This document shows, piece after piece, positions 45,532 to 54,093 of a DNA stretch of 64,000 nucleotides. The notes below the pieces were generated by a model. It was not told the DNA's origin and ran no database searches. It saw nothing but the letters and a program-made list of their open reading frames with translations. Source of the stretch: Streptomyces katrae. Lineage in GTDB: Bacteria; Actinomycetota; Actinomycetes; Streptomycetales; Streptomycetaceae. The DNA lies in the NCBI RefSeq assembly GCF_000717655.1, contig NZ_JNZY01000035.1, positions 1 to 64,000 on the forward strand, written 5' to 3'. How positions within the stretch are numbered: position 1 is the stretch's first letter; every line of letters begins with the position of its first letter. The position numbers and the translations under genes are program-made.

Positions 45532-46773
45532 TCACGGCATCGGCTGTGGCGGGCGGGGCCCCTGGTACTGGCCGCTCGGGCGCATCCTGAGCGGCCGTTC
45601 CTGGTACTCCTCCAGCGCGTGCGCGATCCAGCCCGCCGTCCGCGACACCGCGAACACCGTCTCCCCGGCCTCCGCGGGCATCCCGCACGACACCGTCAGC
45701 ACGGCCAGCGCCAGGTCGACATTGGCGGCCAGGCCGCCCCGCCGGGCCGCCGTCGTGGCGACGACCTCCCGGGCGGCCGCCAGCGCGGGCCCGGCCTGGG
45801 GCACGTTCTCGAGCCGCGCGAACAGGGCCGTCGCCCGCGGGTCCTCGCCCTCGTACAGCCGGTGCCCGAGGCCGGGGACCCGCCGTCCCGCCCGCAGATG
45901 GTCCGCGACCACCGGCGCGGCCCCGCCCCGCTCCAGGGCCTCCACCAGCATCCGGTGCGCGAGCCGGCCGGCCGCGCCGTGCAGCGGGCCCTCGAGCGCG
46001 CCGAGCCCGGCCGAGACCGCCGCGTACGGATGGGCCCGCGCCGACGCGGCCACCCGTACGGCCAGGGTGGAGGCGGCCAGATCGTGGTCGATGAGCAGCG
46101 CCAGGGCCAGATCCAGCGTGGCCAGCGCGTCCGGGTCCGGCTCGCGCGCCGTCAGCCGGGTCCACAGCTGCCGGGCCAGTCGGCCGTCCCCGCGCCAGCC
46201 GGGCGCGCCCACCTCGGGCAGCGCGCCGACCAGCGTCGGGATCAGGGAGCGTGCCGACCCCAGTACGGCCTCCGCGGACAGGTCGAAGCGCAGCGGATCC
46301 GTCACGGCGGCGGCCGCGGTGGCCACCCGCAGCCGGTCGATCGGGCCGCTGTGCTCGGGCAGCGCGGCCACCGCGCGCCGGGCGGCGGCCAGCGCCTGCG
46401 GGGGAGCGGTGAACCGCGCGCCGCGCGGCAGCGTCCCGGTCCAGAGCCACTCGGCGACCTCTTCGTAGCGGTGCCGCGAGGCCAGCTCGACGGCGTCCAC
46501 GCCCCGGAAGTAGTACCGGTCGGGCTCGATGAGCGTGAGCGAGGTGCGTACGGAGAGCTCCGCCCCGGGGGGTGCGGCCGCCTCGCGCCGGCTGCGCCGG
46601 GCCAGGTCCTCCACCTCGCGCGGGTCGAAGCTGCTGCCGCGGCCGACGGCGTCACGGCGGCTCGTGAGCTGGCCCCGACTGACGTACGCGTACACGGTCG
46701 CGGGCTTCACCCCGAGCAGTTCCGCCGCCTGCCGGGTGCTGATCCGGCGCTCGCCCTCCGCTTGGTCGTTCAT
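45532..46773 (-). CDS. Citrate synthase-family protein with N-terminal helix-turn-helix
   Basis: This 413-residue protein joins a MerR/excisionase-type HTH (RRISTRQAAELLGVKPATVYAYVSRG, residues about 10-35) to a citrate synthase domain. The second part includes RGVDAVELASRHRYEEVAEWLW, GALEGPLHGAAGRLAHR, VPGLGHRLYEGEDPRA and SRTAGWIAHALEEYQERPLRMRP, quoted as landmarks. The conserved active-site histidines appear as PLHGA and LGHRLY, so catalysis is possible, but the first half is quite diverged. The architecture suggests a DNA-binding enzyme that senses citrate or acetyl/propionyl-CoA. It is divergent from an ordinary citrate synthase gene across 70 bp, and repeats in that gap are good targets for it. 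The ATG at 46773 starts directly before the HTH. Confidence 0.88.
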   Translation of the reverse strand: MNDQAEGERRISTRQAAELLGVKPATVYAYVSRGQLTSRRDAVGRGSSFDPREVEDLARRSRREAAAPPGAELSVRTSLTLIEPDRYYFRGVDAVELASRHRYEEVAEWLWTGTLPRGARFTAPPQALAAARRAVAALPEHSGPIDRLRVATAAAAVTDPLRFDLSAEAVLGSARSLIPTLVGALPEVGAPGWRGDGRLARQLWTRLTAREPDPDALATLDLALALLIDHDLAASTLAVRVAASARAHPYAAVSAGLGALEGPLHGAAGRLAHRMLVEALERGGAAPVVADHLRAGRRVPGLGHRLYEGEDPRATALFARLENVPQAGPALAAAREVVATTAARRGGLAANVDLALAVLTVSCGMPAEAGETVFAVSRTAGWIAHALEEYQERPLRMRPSGQYQGPRPPQPMP

Positions 46774-46792
46774 GACGCCCACCCTACATATA

Positions 46793-46836
46793 TTGATTCG
46801 ATCAACATTGACAAGGATTCGATCCATCATGGATGG
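46793..46836. promoter_or_regulatory. Phased dyads between the divergent citrate synthase genes
   Basis: TTGATTCGATCAA (46793-46805) and GGATTCGATCC (46815-46825) share the core GATTCGATC and lie 21 bp apart, two helical turns. A third dyad CCATC-ATG-GATGG (46824-46836) adjoins. They fill most of the 70-bp gap, so a protein bound here would control both genes. Confidence 0.7.
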
Positions 46837-46843
46837 TCGATGC

Positions 46844-47995
46844 ATGAACACCACCGTCGATGTGCCCCGCGGTCTCGCGGGAGTCGTGGTCACCGAGACC
46901 GAACTCGGTGACGTCCGAGGCCGCGAGGGCTTCTACCACTACCGCCAGTACTCCGCCGTCGAGCTCGCAGCGAGCCGCAGCTTCGAGGACGTGTGGCACC
47001 TGATGTTCCGCGGCGCCCTGCCGGCCGGCGCAGCCGAGCGGGCCGCGTTCGCCGCCGAGATCGCCCCGCTGCGCCGGCTGCCCGATGCGGTGCGCGACGC
47101 GCTGCCCGCCCTCGCCCGGGCCACCGCGCTCTCCGGCCCGCTCGCCGGACTGCGCACCGCGCTCTCGCTCCTCGGCGCGTCCGCAGGGTTCCGCCCGGTG
47201 TACGACCTCGACCCCGGGCGCCGGGCCGCCGACGCACTGGCCGCCTGCGCCGCCGTACCGACCCTGCTCACCGCGCTGCACCGGCTGGGGCAGGGACTGG
47301 AGCCGGTGGAGCCGTGCGCGGATCTCCCGTACGCCGCCAACTACCTGTACATGCTCACCGGGCAGGAGCCCGACCCGGTCAAGGCGCGGGCGGTCGAGCA
47401 GTACCTGATCTCCACCGTCGACCACGGCTTCAACGCCTCGACCTTCACCGCCCGCGTGATCGCCTCCACCGGCGCGGACGTCGCGGCCTGCCTCACCGGT
47501 GCGATCGGCGCGCTCTCCGGGCCGCTGCACGGGGGCGCGCCCAGCCGGGCCCTGGACACCCTGGACGCCATCGGCACGGCGGACCGCATCGACCCGTGGA
47601 TCCGCGAGCGGGTGCTCGCCGGGGACCGGATCATGGGCTTCGGGCACCCCGTGTACCGGACCGAGGACCCGCGCTCGCGGATGCTGCGGGACATCGCGCT
47701 GCAGTTCGGCGGCCCGCTCGTGGACTTCGCCGTCGAGGTCGAGCGGCACGTCGAGGAGATCCTCGCCGAGCTCAAGCCGGGGCGCGAGCTGCACACCAAC
47801 GTGGAGTTCTACGCGGGCGTGGTCATGGAGCTGTGCGGGCTGCCGCGCGAGATGTTCACCCCCACGTTCTGCGCCGCCCGTGTGGTCGGCTGGAGCGCGA
47901 ACGTCCTGGAGCAGGCCGCGGATTCGAAGATCATCCGTCCGGCGGCCCGGTACGTCGGCCCGAACCCGCCGGAGCCGGTTCCGGTGCTCGGCTGA
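46844..47995 (+). CDS. Citrate synthase
   Basis: The 383-residue enzyme condenses acetyl-CoA (or propionyl-CoA) with oxaloacetate. Conserved features are REGFYHYRQYSAVELA near the N-terminus, TVDHGFNASTFTARVIAST (about residue 190), ALSGPLHGGAPSRAL with the catalytic His (about residue 225), MGFGHPVYRTEDPR with the second His (about residue 262) and NVEFYAGVVMELCGLPREMF with the third catalytic region (about residue 310). The length is that of short type II / methylcitrate-type synthases. The ATG at 46844 is chosen; an in-frame ATG at 46829 is possible. A CobW-type gene starts 14 bp after its stop. Divergence from the HTH-synthase and the shared operators imply joint control. Confidence 0.9.
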   Translation: MNTTVDVPRGLAGVVVTETELGDVRGREGFYHYRQYSAVELAASRSFEDVWHLMFRGALPAGAAERAAFAAEIAPLRRLPDAVRDALPALARATALSGPLAGLRTALSLLGASAGFRPVYDLDPGRRAADALAACAAVPTLLTALHRLGQGLEPVEPCADLPYAANYLYMLTGQEPDPVKARAVEQYLISTVDHGFNASTFTARVIASTGADVAACLTGAIGALSGPLHGGAPSRALDTLDAIGTADRIDPWIRERVLAGDRIMGFGHPVYRTEDPRSRMLRDIALQFGGPLVDFAVEVERHVEEILAELKPGRELHTNVEFYAGVVMELCGLPREMFTPTFCAARVVGWSANVLEQAADSKIIRPAARYVGPNPPEPVPVLG

Positions 47996-48009
47996 CTACG
48001 ATCAGCGGG

Positions 48010-49200
48010 GTGAACAGCAGTCAGCCCGCCCAGCCGTCCGTCCAGCCGTCCGCTCAGCCGCCCGTCCGGCAGTCCGCTCAGCCGATTCCCGTCGTCGTGC
48101 TGTCCGGATTCCTCGGATCCGGCAAGACGACGCTGCTCAACCACCTGCTCGGCAACCGGGGAGGCACCCGGATCGGGGTCGTCGTCAACGACTTCGGCTC
48201 GATCGAGATCGACGCGATGGCCGTGGCGGGCCAGGTCGGCGACTCGATGGTCTCGCTCGGCGGCGGCTGCCTGTGCTGCGCGGTCGACGGCAGCGAGCTG
48301 GACGCGTACCTGGAGAAGCTCTCCGAGCCGGTCCACCGGATCGACGTGATCGTCATCGAGGCGAGCGGGCTGGCCGAGCCCCAGGAGATGATCCGGATGC
48401 TGGTGGCCAGCGAGAATCCGGCGATCCGGTACGGCGGGCTGGTCCAGGTCGTGGACGCGGCGGAGTTCGATGCGACCCGGGACCGGCACCCGGAGACCGA
48501 CCGCCACCTCGCCGTCGCGGACCTGGTGGTCCTCAACAAGACGGACCGGGTCGACGCCGCCGAGCGGGCCCGGATCGAGGGCGAGCTGGGCGCTCTGTGT
48601 CCCGGGACGCCGGTGGTGGCCGCCGACCACGGGCGCATCGACCCGGAGCTGCTCTTCGACCGCCGCCCGTGGACCGAGACCCAGGGCCAGCTGTCGTTCG
48701 AGGACCTGATCGCGCAGGCCAGGGACGCGGACGACGCGGAGCGCGAGGACCACACCGGGCACGCCCACACGGTGTACGAGAGCACGGAATTCGTGTCGGA
48801 CCAGGCCATGAACCCGCGCCGGTTCATCGATTTCCTCGACCGGCGGCCGGCCGGGCTGTACCGGATCAAGGGCTATGCATACTTCGGCGTCCCCGGTCAC
48901 GAGGAGCGCTACGAGGTCCACGCGGTCGGCCGCTTCCTCCGGTTCGCCCCGCAGCCCTGGGGCCGGGGCGAGGCCCGTCTGACGCAGCTGGTCCTGATCG
49001 GCGCCGGTACGGACGGCCCCGCCCTGCTCCACGAACTGGAGGCCTGCCGCGAACCGGCCCCGCAGCACGCACCCCCGGAGAGCATGTGGGGCGTGCTCCG
49101 CTACGTCGACCGCCCCGCGCAGGCGGACGCCGAACCGGAGGCGGAACCGTACGAGCCCGATCCGTACGGCGACCCCGACTCCGATCCCGACTCCGCTTGA
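48010..49200 (+). CDS. CobW/COG0523-family metallochaperone GTPase
   Basis: The 396-residue protein is a G3E GTPase of the CobW family. The P-loop is GFLGSGKTT (about residue 36), the metal-binding CxCC motif is GGGCLCC (about residue 92), followed by EASGLAEP and the guanine specificity motif NKTD. The CobW C-terminal domain follows DHTGHAHTVYES, which adds metal-ligand histidines, and includes RRFIDFLDRRPAGLYRIKGYA in parts. The last 25 residues are acidic (PDPYGDPDSDPDSA). Such proteins insert or deliver zinc, cobalt or similar metals. It starts at a GTG 14 bp after the citrate synthase stop, so it probably shares that transcript. I see no Zur box upstream. The N-terminal 25 residues are a Pro/Gln/Ser repeat without structure. 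Confidence 0.9.
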   Translation: MNSSQPAQPSVQPSAQPPVRQSAQPIPVVVLSGFLGSGKTTLLNHLLGNRGGTRIGVVVNDFGSIEIDAMAVAGQVGDSMVSLGGGCLCCAVDGSELDAYLEKLSEPVHRIDVIVIEASGLAEPQEMIRMLVASENPAIRYGGLVQVVDAAEFDATRDRHPETDRHLAVADLVVLNKTDRVDAAERARIEGELGALCPGTPVVAADHGRIDPELLFDRRPWTETQGQLSFEDLIAQARDADDAEREDHTGHAHTVYESTEFVSDQAMNPRRFIDFLDRRPAGLYRIKGYAYFGVPGHEERYEVHAVGRFLRFAPQPWGRGEARLTQLVLIGAGTDGPALLHELEACREPAPQHAPPESMWGVLRYVDRPAQADAEPEAEPYEPDPYGDPDSDPDSA

Positions 49201-51303
49201 TCAGGCGACCTCGACGCCGTATTCGCGCAGGAGGTCCTCGAGGCCGCCGCGGTAGCCCTTGCCGCCGATGACGAAGTCCCAGTCGCCGTTGGAGCGGCGC
49301 CGGAACGAGCCGAGGACCAGAGCGGTTTCGCCGGCGCGCCCGTCGGAGACGTCCAGCCGGCCGAGTTCCTCGCCGCCGGCGGACAGCAGGCGGATGTGGG
49401 CCTCGGTGAACCCGGCGAGGTCGGCGCGCGGATCGGCCTCCGGGTCGATCGCGGCCACGAGGACCAGGCGGTCGGCGGGCTCGGGCAGGGCGTCGAAGGA
49501 GACCTCCAGCGCGGCCTTGTCGGGAGCCGAGTGCGCGCGGGCCCGTACCGAACCGTCCGGGGTCCGCGGGTTGTTGAAGAACACGAAGTGGTCTTCGCCC
49601 AGCACCCGGTTGCCGGCGCAGACGAGGGCGCACACGTCCAGGGCGACCGCGCCCGACCAGGACATGCCGAGCACGTTGTGGTCCGCCGAAGGGGCCGGGG
49701 CCTCCGGCTCGGGCGCGCGCTGCGCCGGACCGCCGCCCAGCCGCCCGCGCAGCCCGTACTGGTGGAGCAGGTCGACCAGGTCCGCCCCGGGAACCAACTC
49801 CAGCGGCTTGCCGTTGGCAAAGGTGTACGACCCGGGCCCGAAGGATGCGGTGGTGACGAGCACCCCCTTGTTCGCCCCCTTGTCCTGGACCGTGCCGTAC
49901 AGATCACGCACGGCCGTCGGCGGCACCGTGTTCCGGTAGCGCTTGACCTGCACCACGATCCGCCCGCCCCGGATCGGCGCCGGGTCCAGCGCCTCCACGT
50001 CCACCCCGCCGTCGCCCGACCGCTGCGTGGTCACCGCCTCCATGCCCATCGCCCGGAAGAGCTCCGCCACCAGGTTCTCGAAGGCGATCGGGTCCATCGT
50101 GAAGAGGTCCGGCTCGTCGTCCCCATTGCCGGATTGGCCGCCGTGGCTGACGACGCCGCCGACCTCGCCCGGTCGGCGCCCCGTCCGTACCGCAGCCAGC
50201 TGGTCGGGCCGCGCCGACAGCTGCCCGCGCAGCCCTTCCACCAGACACTCCACCGCGCTGACCTGCTCCAGGCGCAGTCCCTCGAAGGCGGACCGCGCTG
50301 CCGATACCGTGGCGAGGACGATCTGCGCCTCCCGGCCCGTCGCCGGATCGTGGTCGTCCACGAAGCCGTTGACGACCACGGAGTCCAGCGCACCGAACTC
50401 GTCCGCCGAGTAGAGCTCGCGCACCACCAGGAGTACGCACTGCGCCAGCAGGTCCCGGTACAGCGCCCGTCGCTGCGTGACCGGGCGGGCGGTCTCCTTG
50501 TCCTGGTCCGTGCTCGGCAGGTACCGCACCGACTTGGCCTCAGGTATCACGCCGTAGCGGGGCAACTCCCAGTCGAGCACCAGCTGCTGAGCCGCGGGGT
50601 CGTATGCGGCCGCGACCTGCCTCGGCAGCTCCTCGGGCCAGGCGGTGGAGGCGTACAGGGCGGCCGAGAAGTACTCCACCACGGCCTCGGCCTCGCCCGC
50701 GCGCAGCCTTCCGGCCAGCTCGCTCAGCCCGCGGTTGTGCGCACGGATCCCGGCGAGCTGCTCGGCCGCCCACCGGTCGTACTGCTGCCGCTGCTCGGCG
50801 AGCTGCTGTTGGCGCCGCGTCTCCGCAGCTTGCGCCTTCTGATGAGCCCGCTTGTACTGGGCGTGCGCCTCGCGTTCCGCCTGAGCCCGCCGGTAGGAAC
50901 CCAGCGCCATGCCACTGCTCTCCTGCAGGAACTGCTCGATGCGGGGCATCGCCACCGGCTGCGCCAAGGCCCCGGGACGGAACGGTTCGAGCCCCTCGTT
51001 CCGCACGAGTGAGGCCATCCGGAATGGCGCCGACCGGCAGCCTGTGACCAGCAGGCTCTGCAGCGCCGCCACCTCGGCCTCCATGCCCTCAGTGCGGCGC
51101 CGGGCCTCGGCCTCGCGATGCTGCCGGTAGGCGGCCTGCTGTTCGCGCTCGCCCCGGGCGACGTCGCGGTCCCACGCCCGGCGTCGGCGCTCCGCCTCAC
51201 GCTGCTGGATCACCAGCGTCCGCTGCTGCCTGCGCTGAGCCTCGGCCCAGTTCCCGATCATCCCGCTCGACTGACGGCTCAACAGTTTTCCCCCGCCCCC
51301 CAC
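49201..51303 (-). CDS. Mrr-type restriction endonuclease fused to a TerD domain
   Basis: This protein of about 700 residues has three parts. Residues about 15-235 are charged and helical (QRRQQRTLVIQQREAERRRRA, quoted in part), probably a long coiled coil. Residues about 395-515 are an Mrr-like nuclease: FENLVAELFRAMGMEA, the metal Asp in GDGGVDVEAL (about residue 434), then VVQVKRYRN with the Q-x-K half (about residue 452) and KGVLVTTASFGPG. Residues about 542-695 are a TerD/stress domain: VLGMSWSGAVALDVCAL, EDHFVFFNNPRTPDGSV and EVSFDALPEPADRLVLVA (landmarks). The GTG at 51303 is the longest start; a TTG at 51282 has a better-placed GGGGG and may be real. Fusion of nuclease and Ter modules suggests a DNA-targeting stress or phage defence factor; this is inference. 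Confidence 0.85.
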   Translation of the reverse strand: MGGGGKLLSRQSSGMIGNWAEAQRRQQRTLVIQQREAERRRRAWDRDVARGEREQQAAYRQHREAEARRRTEGMEAEVAALQSLLVTGCRSAPFRMASLVRNEGLEPFRPGALAQPVAMPRIEQFLQESSGMALGSYRRAQAEREAHAQYKRAHQKAQAAETRRQQQLAEQRQQYDRWAAEQLAGIRAHNRGLSELAGRLRAGEAEAVVEYFSAALYASTAWPEELPRQVAAAYDPAAQQLVLDWELPRYGVIPEAKSVRYLPSTDQDKETARPVTQRRALYRDLLAQCVLLVVRELYSADEFGALDSVVVNGFVDDHDPATGREAQIVLATVSAARSAFEGLRLEQVSAVECLVEGLRGQLSARPDQLAAVRTGRRPGEVGGVVSHGGQSGNGDDEPDLFTMDPIAFENLVAELFRAMGMEAVTTQRSGDGGVDVEALDPAPIRGGRIVVQVKRYRNTVPPTAVRDLYGTVQDKGANKGVLVTTASFGPGSYTFANGKPLELVPGADLVDLLHQYGLRGRLGGGPAQRAPEPEAPAPSADHNVLGMSWSGAVALDVCALVCAGNRVLGEDHFVFFNNPRTPDGSVRARAHSAPDKAALEVSFDALPEPADRLVLVAAIDPEADPRADLAGFTEAHIRLLSAGGEELGRLDVSDGRAGETALVLGSFRRRSNGDWDFVIGGKGYRGGLEDLLREYGVEVA

Positions 51304-51326
51304 AAGCCCAACGGGAAAACACTAGT

Positions 51327-51372
51327 CGGCATTCGGGTGGTACGTCCCCCCGGTCGCACCACCCGAATGCCG
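51327..51372 (-). terminator. Terminator after parC
   Basis: A perfect 15-bp stem (cggcattcgggtggt, accacccgaatgccg) with a 16-nt loop lies 9 bp after the parC stop, followed by a short T run on the minus strand. Confidence 0.85.
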
Positions 51373-51381
51373 CCGTACGTC

Positions 51382-53838
51382 CTACAGTGCGCCCCCCGCC
51401 AGAGCGGCGACGGCCGCGGGCAGTGCGGCCCCCGAGCCGTCGCGGCGCGGGTCCACGGGCGGCAGTTCCGCCGGGGTGCCGTTCGCCGCGGCCGCGCGGA
51501 CCGGGGCGTTGCCGGCCCAGGCGAGGACCAGCAGGTCCTCGCCCTTCAGGAACCGCTGGCAGCGCACGCCGCCGGTGGCCCGGCCCTTGCGCGGGTACTG
51601 GTCGAACGGGGTCAGCTTCCCGGACAGCATCGAGTCGTCCAGTGTCCCGTGCGAGCCCGCCACGGTGAACACCAAGGCGTCCCGCGCGGGGTCCACCGCC
51701 GAGAAGTGGATCACCTTGGCGTTCTCGGCGAGCTTGATGCCCGCCATACCGCCCGCCGGGCGGCCCTGCGGGCGCACCTGGGCCGCCGGGTAGCGCAGCA
51801 GCTGGGCGTCGTCGGTGAGGAAGACCAGGTCCTCCTCGCCCGTGCGCAGTTCGACCGCGCCGACGATCCGGTCGCCCTCCTTGAGGGTGATGACCTCCAG
51901 CTCGTCCTTGTTCGCCGGGTAGTCCGGCACGACCCGCTTGACCACGCCCTGCTCGGTGCCCAGGGCCAGGCCCTGCGAGGACTCGTCCAGCGAGGTCAGG
52001 CAGATCACCTTCTCGTCCGCCTCCAGACCGGAGAGGAACTCCGTGACCGGGGCGCCGCCCGCCAGGTTCGGCGCGGTGTGGGTGTCCGGCAGCTGCGGCA
52101 GGTCGATCACCGACAGCCGCAGCAGCCGCCCGTACGAGGTGACCACGCCGACCTCGGCCCGGGCCGTGGCGGCGACCTGCGAGACGATCAGGTCGTGCTT
52201 GGTGCGGGCGCCGCCCTCCTCCTCCGGCAGCGCTTCGCCGGTCACGGTGCGCGCCAGCAGGCCCGTCGAGGACAGCAGCACCCGGCACGGGTCGTCCGCG
52301 ACCTCCAGCGGAACCGCCCCGACCTGCGTACCCGCCGACTCCAGCAGGACCGTACGCCGCTCGGTGCCGAACTTCTTCGCGACCGCCGCCAGTTCGGTGG
52401 AGACCAGCTTGCGCAGCTCCGTGTCGGACTCGAGGATCCCGGTCAGCTCGTCGATCTCGCCGGTGAGGCGGTCGCGCTCGGACTCCAGCTCGATCCGGTC
52501 GAAGCGGGTGAGCCGGCGCAGCGGGGTGTCCAGGATGTACTGGGTCTGGATCTCGCTCAGCGAGAAGCGCTCGATGAGCCGCTCCTTGGCCTGCGCCGAG
52601 TTGTCGCTGTCCCGGATGATCCGGATGACCTCGTCGATGTCGATCAGGGCCACCAGCAGGCCCTCGACCAGGTGCAGCCGGTCGCGCCGCTTGCTGCGGC
52701 GGAACTCGCTGCGCCGGCGCACGACCTCGAAGCGGTGGTCGAGGTAGACCTCGAGGAGCTCCTTGAGGCCGAGCGTCAGGGGCTGGCCGTCGACGAGTGC
52801 GACGTTGTTGATGCCGAAGGACTCCTCCATCGGCGTCAGCTTGTACAGCTGCTCGAGCACGGCCTCCGGGTGGAAGCCGTTCTTGATCTCGATGACCAGG
52901 CGCAGGCCGTGCGCGCGGTCCGTGAGGTCCTTGACGTCCGCGATGCCCTGGAGCTTCTTGGAGCCGACCAGGTCCTTGATCTTCGCGATGACCTTCTCGG
53001 GGCCGACCGTGAAGGGCAGTTCGGTGACGACGAGGCCCTTGCGGCGGGCGGTCACGTTCTCCACGGCCACCGTCGCCCGGATCTTGAACGTGCCGCGACC
53101 GTTCTCGTAGGCGTCCTTGATCCCGGAGAGGCCCACGATCCGGCCGCCCGTGGGCAGGTCCGGACCCGGCACGAAGCGCATCAGCGCCTCCAGGTCCGCC
53201 TGCGGGTAGCGGATCAGGTGGCGGGCGGCCGCGATGACCTCGCCCAGGTTGTGCGGGGGCATGTTGGTGGCCATGCCGACCGCGATCCCGGAGGCACCGT
53301 TCACCAGCAGGTTCGGGTACGCCGCGGGCAGCGCGACGGGCTCCTTCTCCTGGCCGTCGTAGTTGGCGGTGAAGTCGACGGTGTCCTCGTCGATCGACTC
53401 CGTCATCAATGACGTGGCGTCCGCCATCTTGCACTCGGTGTAACGCATCGCGGCCGGCGGGTCGTCGTTGCCGAGCGAGCCGAAGTTGCCGTGGCCGTCG
53501 ACCAGCGGCAGCCGCATCGAGAAGGGCTGGGCCATGCGCACGAGCGCGTCGTAGATCGACGCGTCACCGTGCGGGTGCAGCTTGCCCATCACCTCGCCGA
53601 CGACGCGGGCGCACTTCACGTACCCGCGGTCGGGGCGCAGGCCCATCTCGTTCATCTGGTAGACGATGCGCCGGTGCACCGGCTTCATGCCGTCGCGGGC
53701 GTCGGGCAGGGCGCGGGAGTAGATCACCGAGTACGCGTACTCGAGGAAGGAGCCCTGCATTTCGTCGACGACGTCGATGTCGAGGATCTTCTCCTCGAAA
53801 TCCTCCGGCGGCGGGGTCTTCGTGCTGCGGCGGGCCAT
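51382..53838 (-). CDS. parC: DNA topoisomerase IV / gyrase-type subunit A (ParC)
   Basis: The 818-residue protein is the DNA-cutting subunit of a type IIA topoisomerase. The winged-helix and tower region starts [28 protein letters not shown] (in parts). The catalytic Tyr is in AMRYTECKM (about residue 127), with the quinolone-pocket stretch [17 protein letters not shown] before it (about residue 84). The coiled-coil gate includes [19 protein letters not shown] (in parts). The C-terminal beta-pinwheel has several loose blades such as [15 protein letters not shown] and [14 protein letters not shown]. It lacks a clear gyrase GyrA-box (QRRGGKG), which with the separate parE supports a topoisomerase IV role. 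The ATG at 53838 follows AAGGAG at 11 bases. Confidence 0.92.
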   Translation of the reverse strand: MARRSTKTPPPEDFEEKILDIDVVDEMQGSFLEYAYSVIYSRALPDARDGMKPVHRRIVYQMNEMGLRPDRGYVKCARVVGEVMGKLHPHGDASIYDALVRMAQPFSMRLPLVDGHGNFGSLGNDDPPAAMRYTECKMADATSLMTESIDEDTVDFTANYDGQEKEPVALPAAYPNLLVNGASGIAVGMATNMPPHNLGEVIAAARHLIRYPQADLEALMRFVPGPDLPTGGRIVGLSGIKDAYENGRGTFKIRATVAVENVTARRKGLVVTELPFTVGPEKVIAKIKDLVGSKKLQGIADVKDLTDRAHGLRLVIEIKNGFHPEAVLEQLYKLTPMEESFGINNVALVDGQPLTLGLKELLEVYLDHRFEVVRRRSEFRRSKRRDRLHLVEGLLVALIDIDEVIRIIRDSDNSAQAKERLIERFSLSEIQTQYILDTPLRRLTRFDRIELESERDRLTGEIDELTGILESDTELRKLVSTELAAVAKKFGTERRTVLLESAGTQVGAVPLEVADDPCRVLLSSTGLLARTVTGEALPEEEGGARTKHDLIVSQVAATARAEVGVVTSYGRLLRLSVIDLPQLPDTHTAPNLAGGAPVTEFLSGLEADEKVICLTSLDESSQGLALGTEQGVVKRVVPDYPANKDELEVITLKEGDRIVGAVELRTGEEDLVFLTDDAQLLRYPAAQVRPQGRPAGGMAGIKLAENAKVIHFSAVDPARDALVFTVAGSHGTLDDSMLSGKLTPFDQYPRKGRATGGVRCQRFLKGEDLLVLAWAGNAPVRAAAANGTPAELPPVDPRRDGSGAALPAAVAALAGGAL

Positions 53839-54093
53839 CGCTGCGCGGCTCCTTAACCAAGAAGGTGTGCTGGGGGTCTTGCGGGTGGTCTGGCGGGTGG
53901 TGTGACAGGGGCTGACGGGGGTCGTCGCGGACCATTGTGGCCCGAGGCACCGACAACGCCGACTCCGACCCTGGGGAACCCCCTGGACGGAGTCCTCGGG
54001 GGACTCTGAGCCGGGAACTTCTCCGGTCCCCGATGCGCTTGCATACAGTGGCAGGTCTGACGGAAATCTCTGCATCGCGATCGAAGGGACCAC
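53839..54093. other. Divergent promoter region between parC and the M16 peptidase operon
   Basis: No gene is visible. A short tandem repeat of about 12 bp (gcgggtggtctg, gcgggtggtgtg) lies near 53880-53905. Promoter motifs are not clear by eye. Confidence 0.4.
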
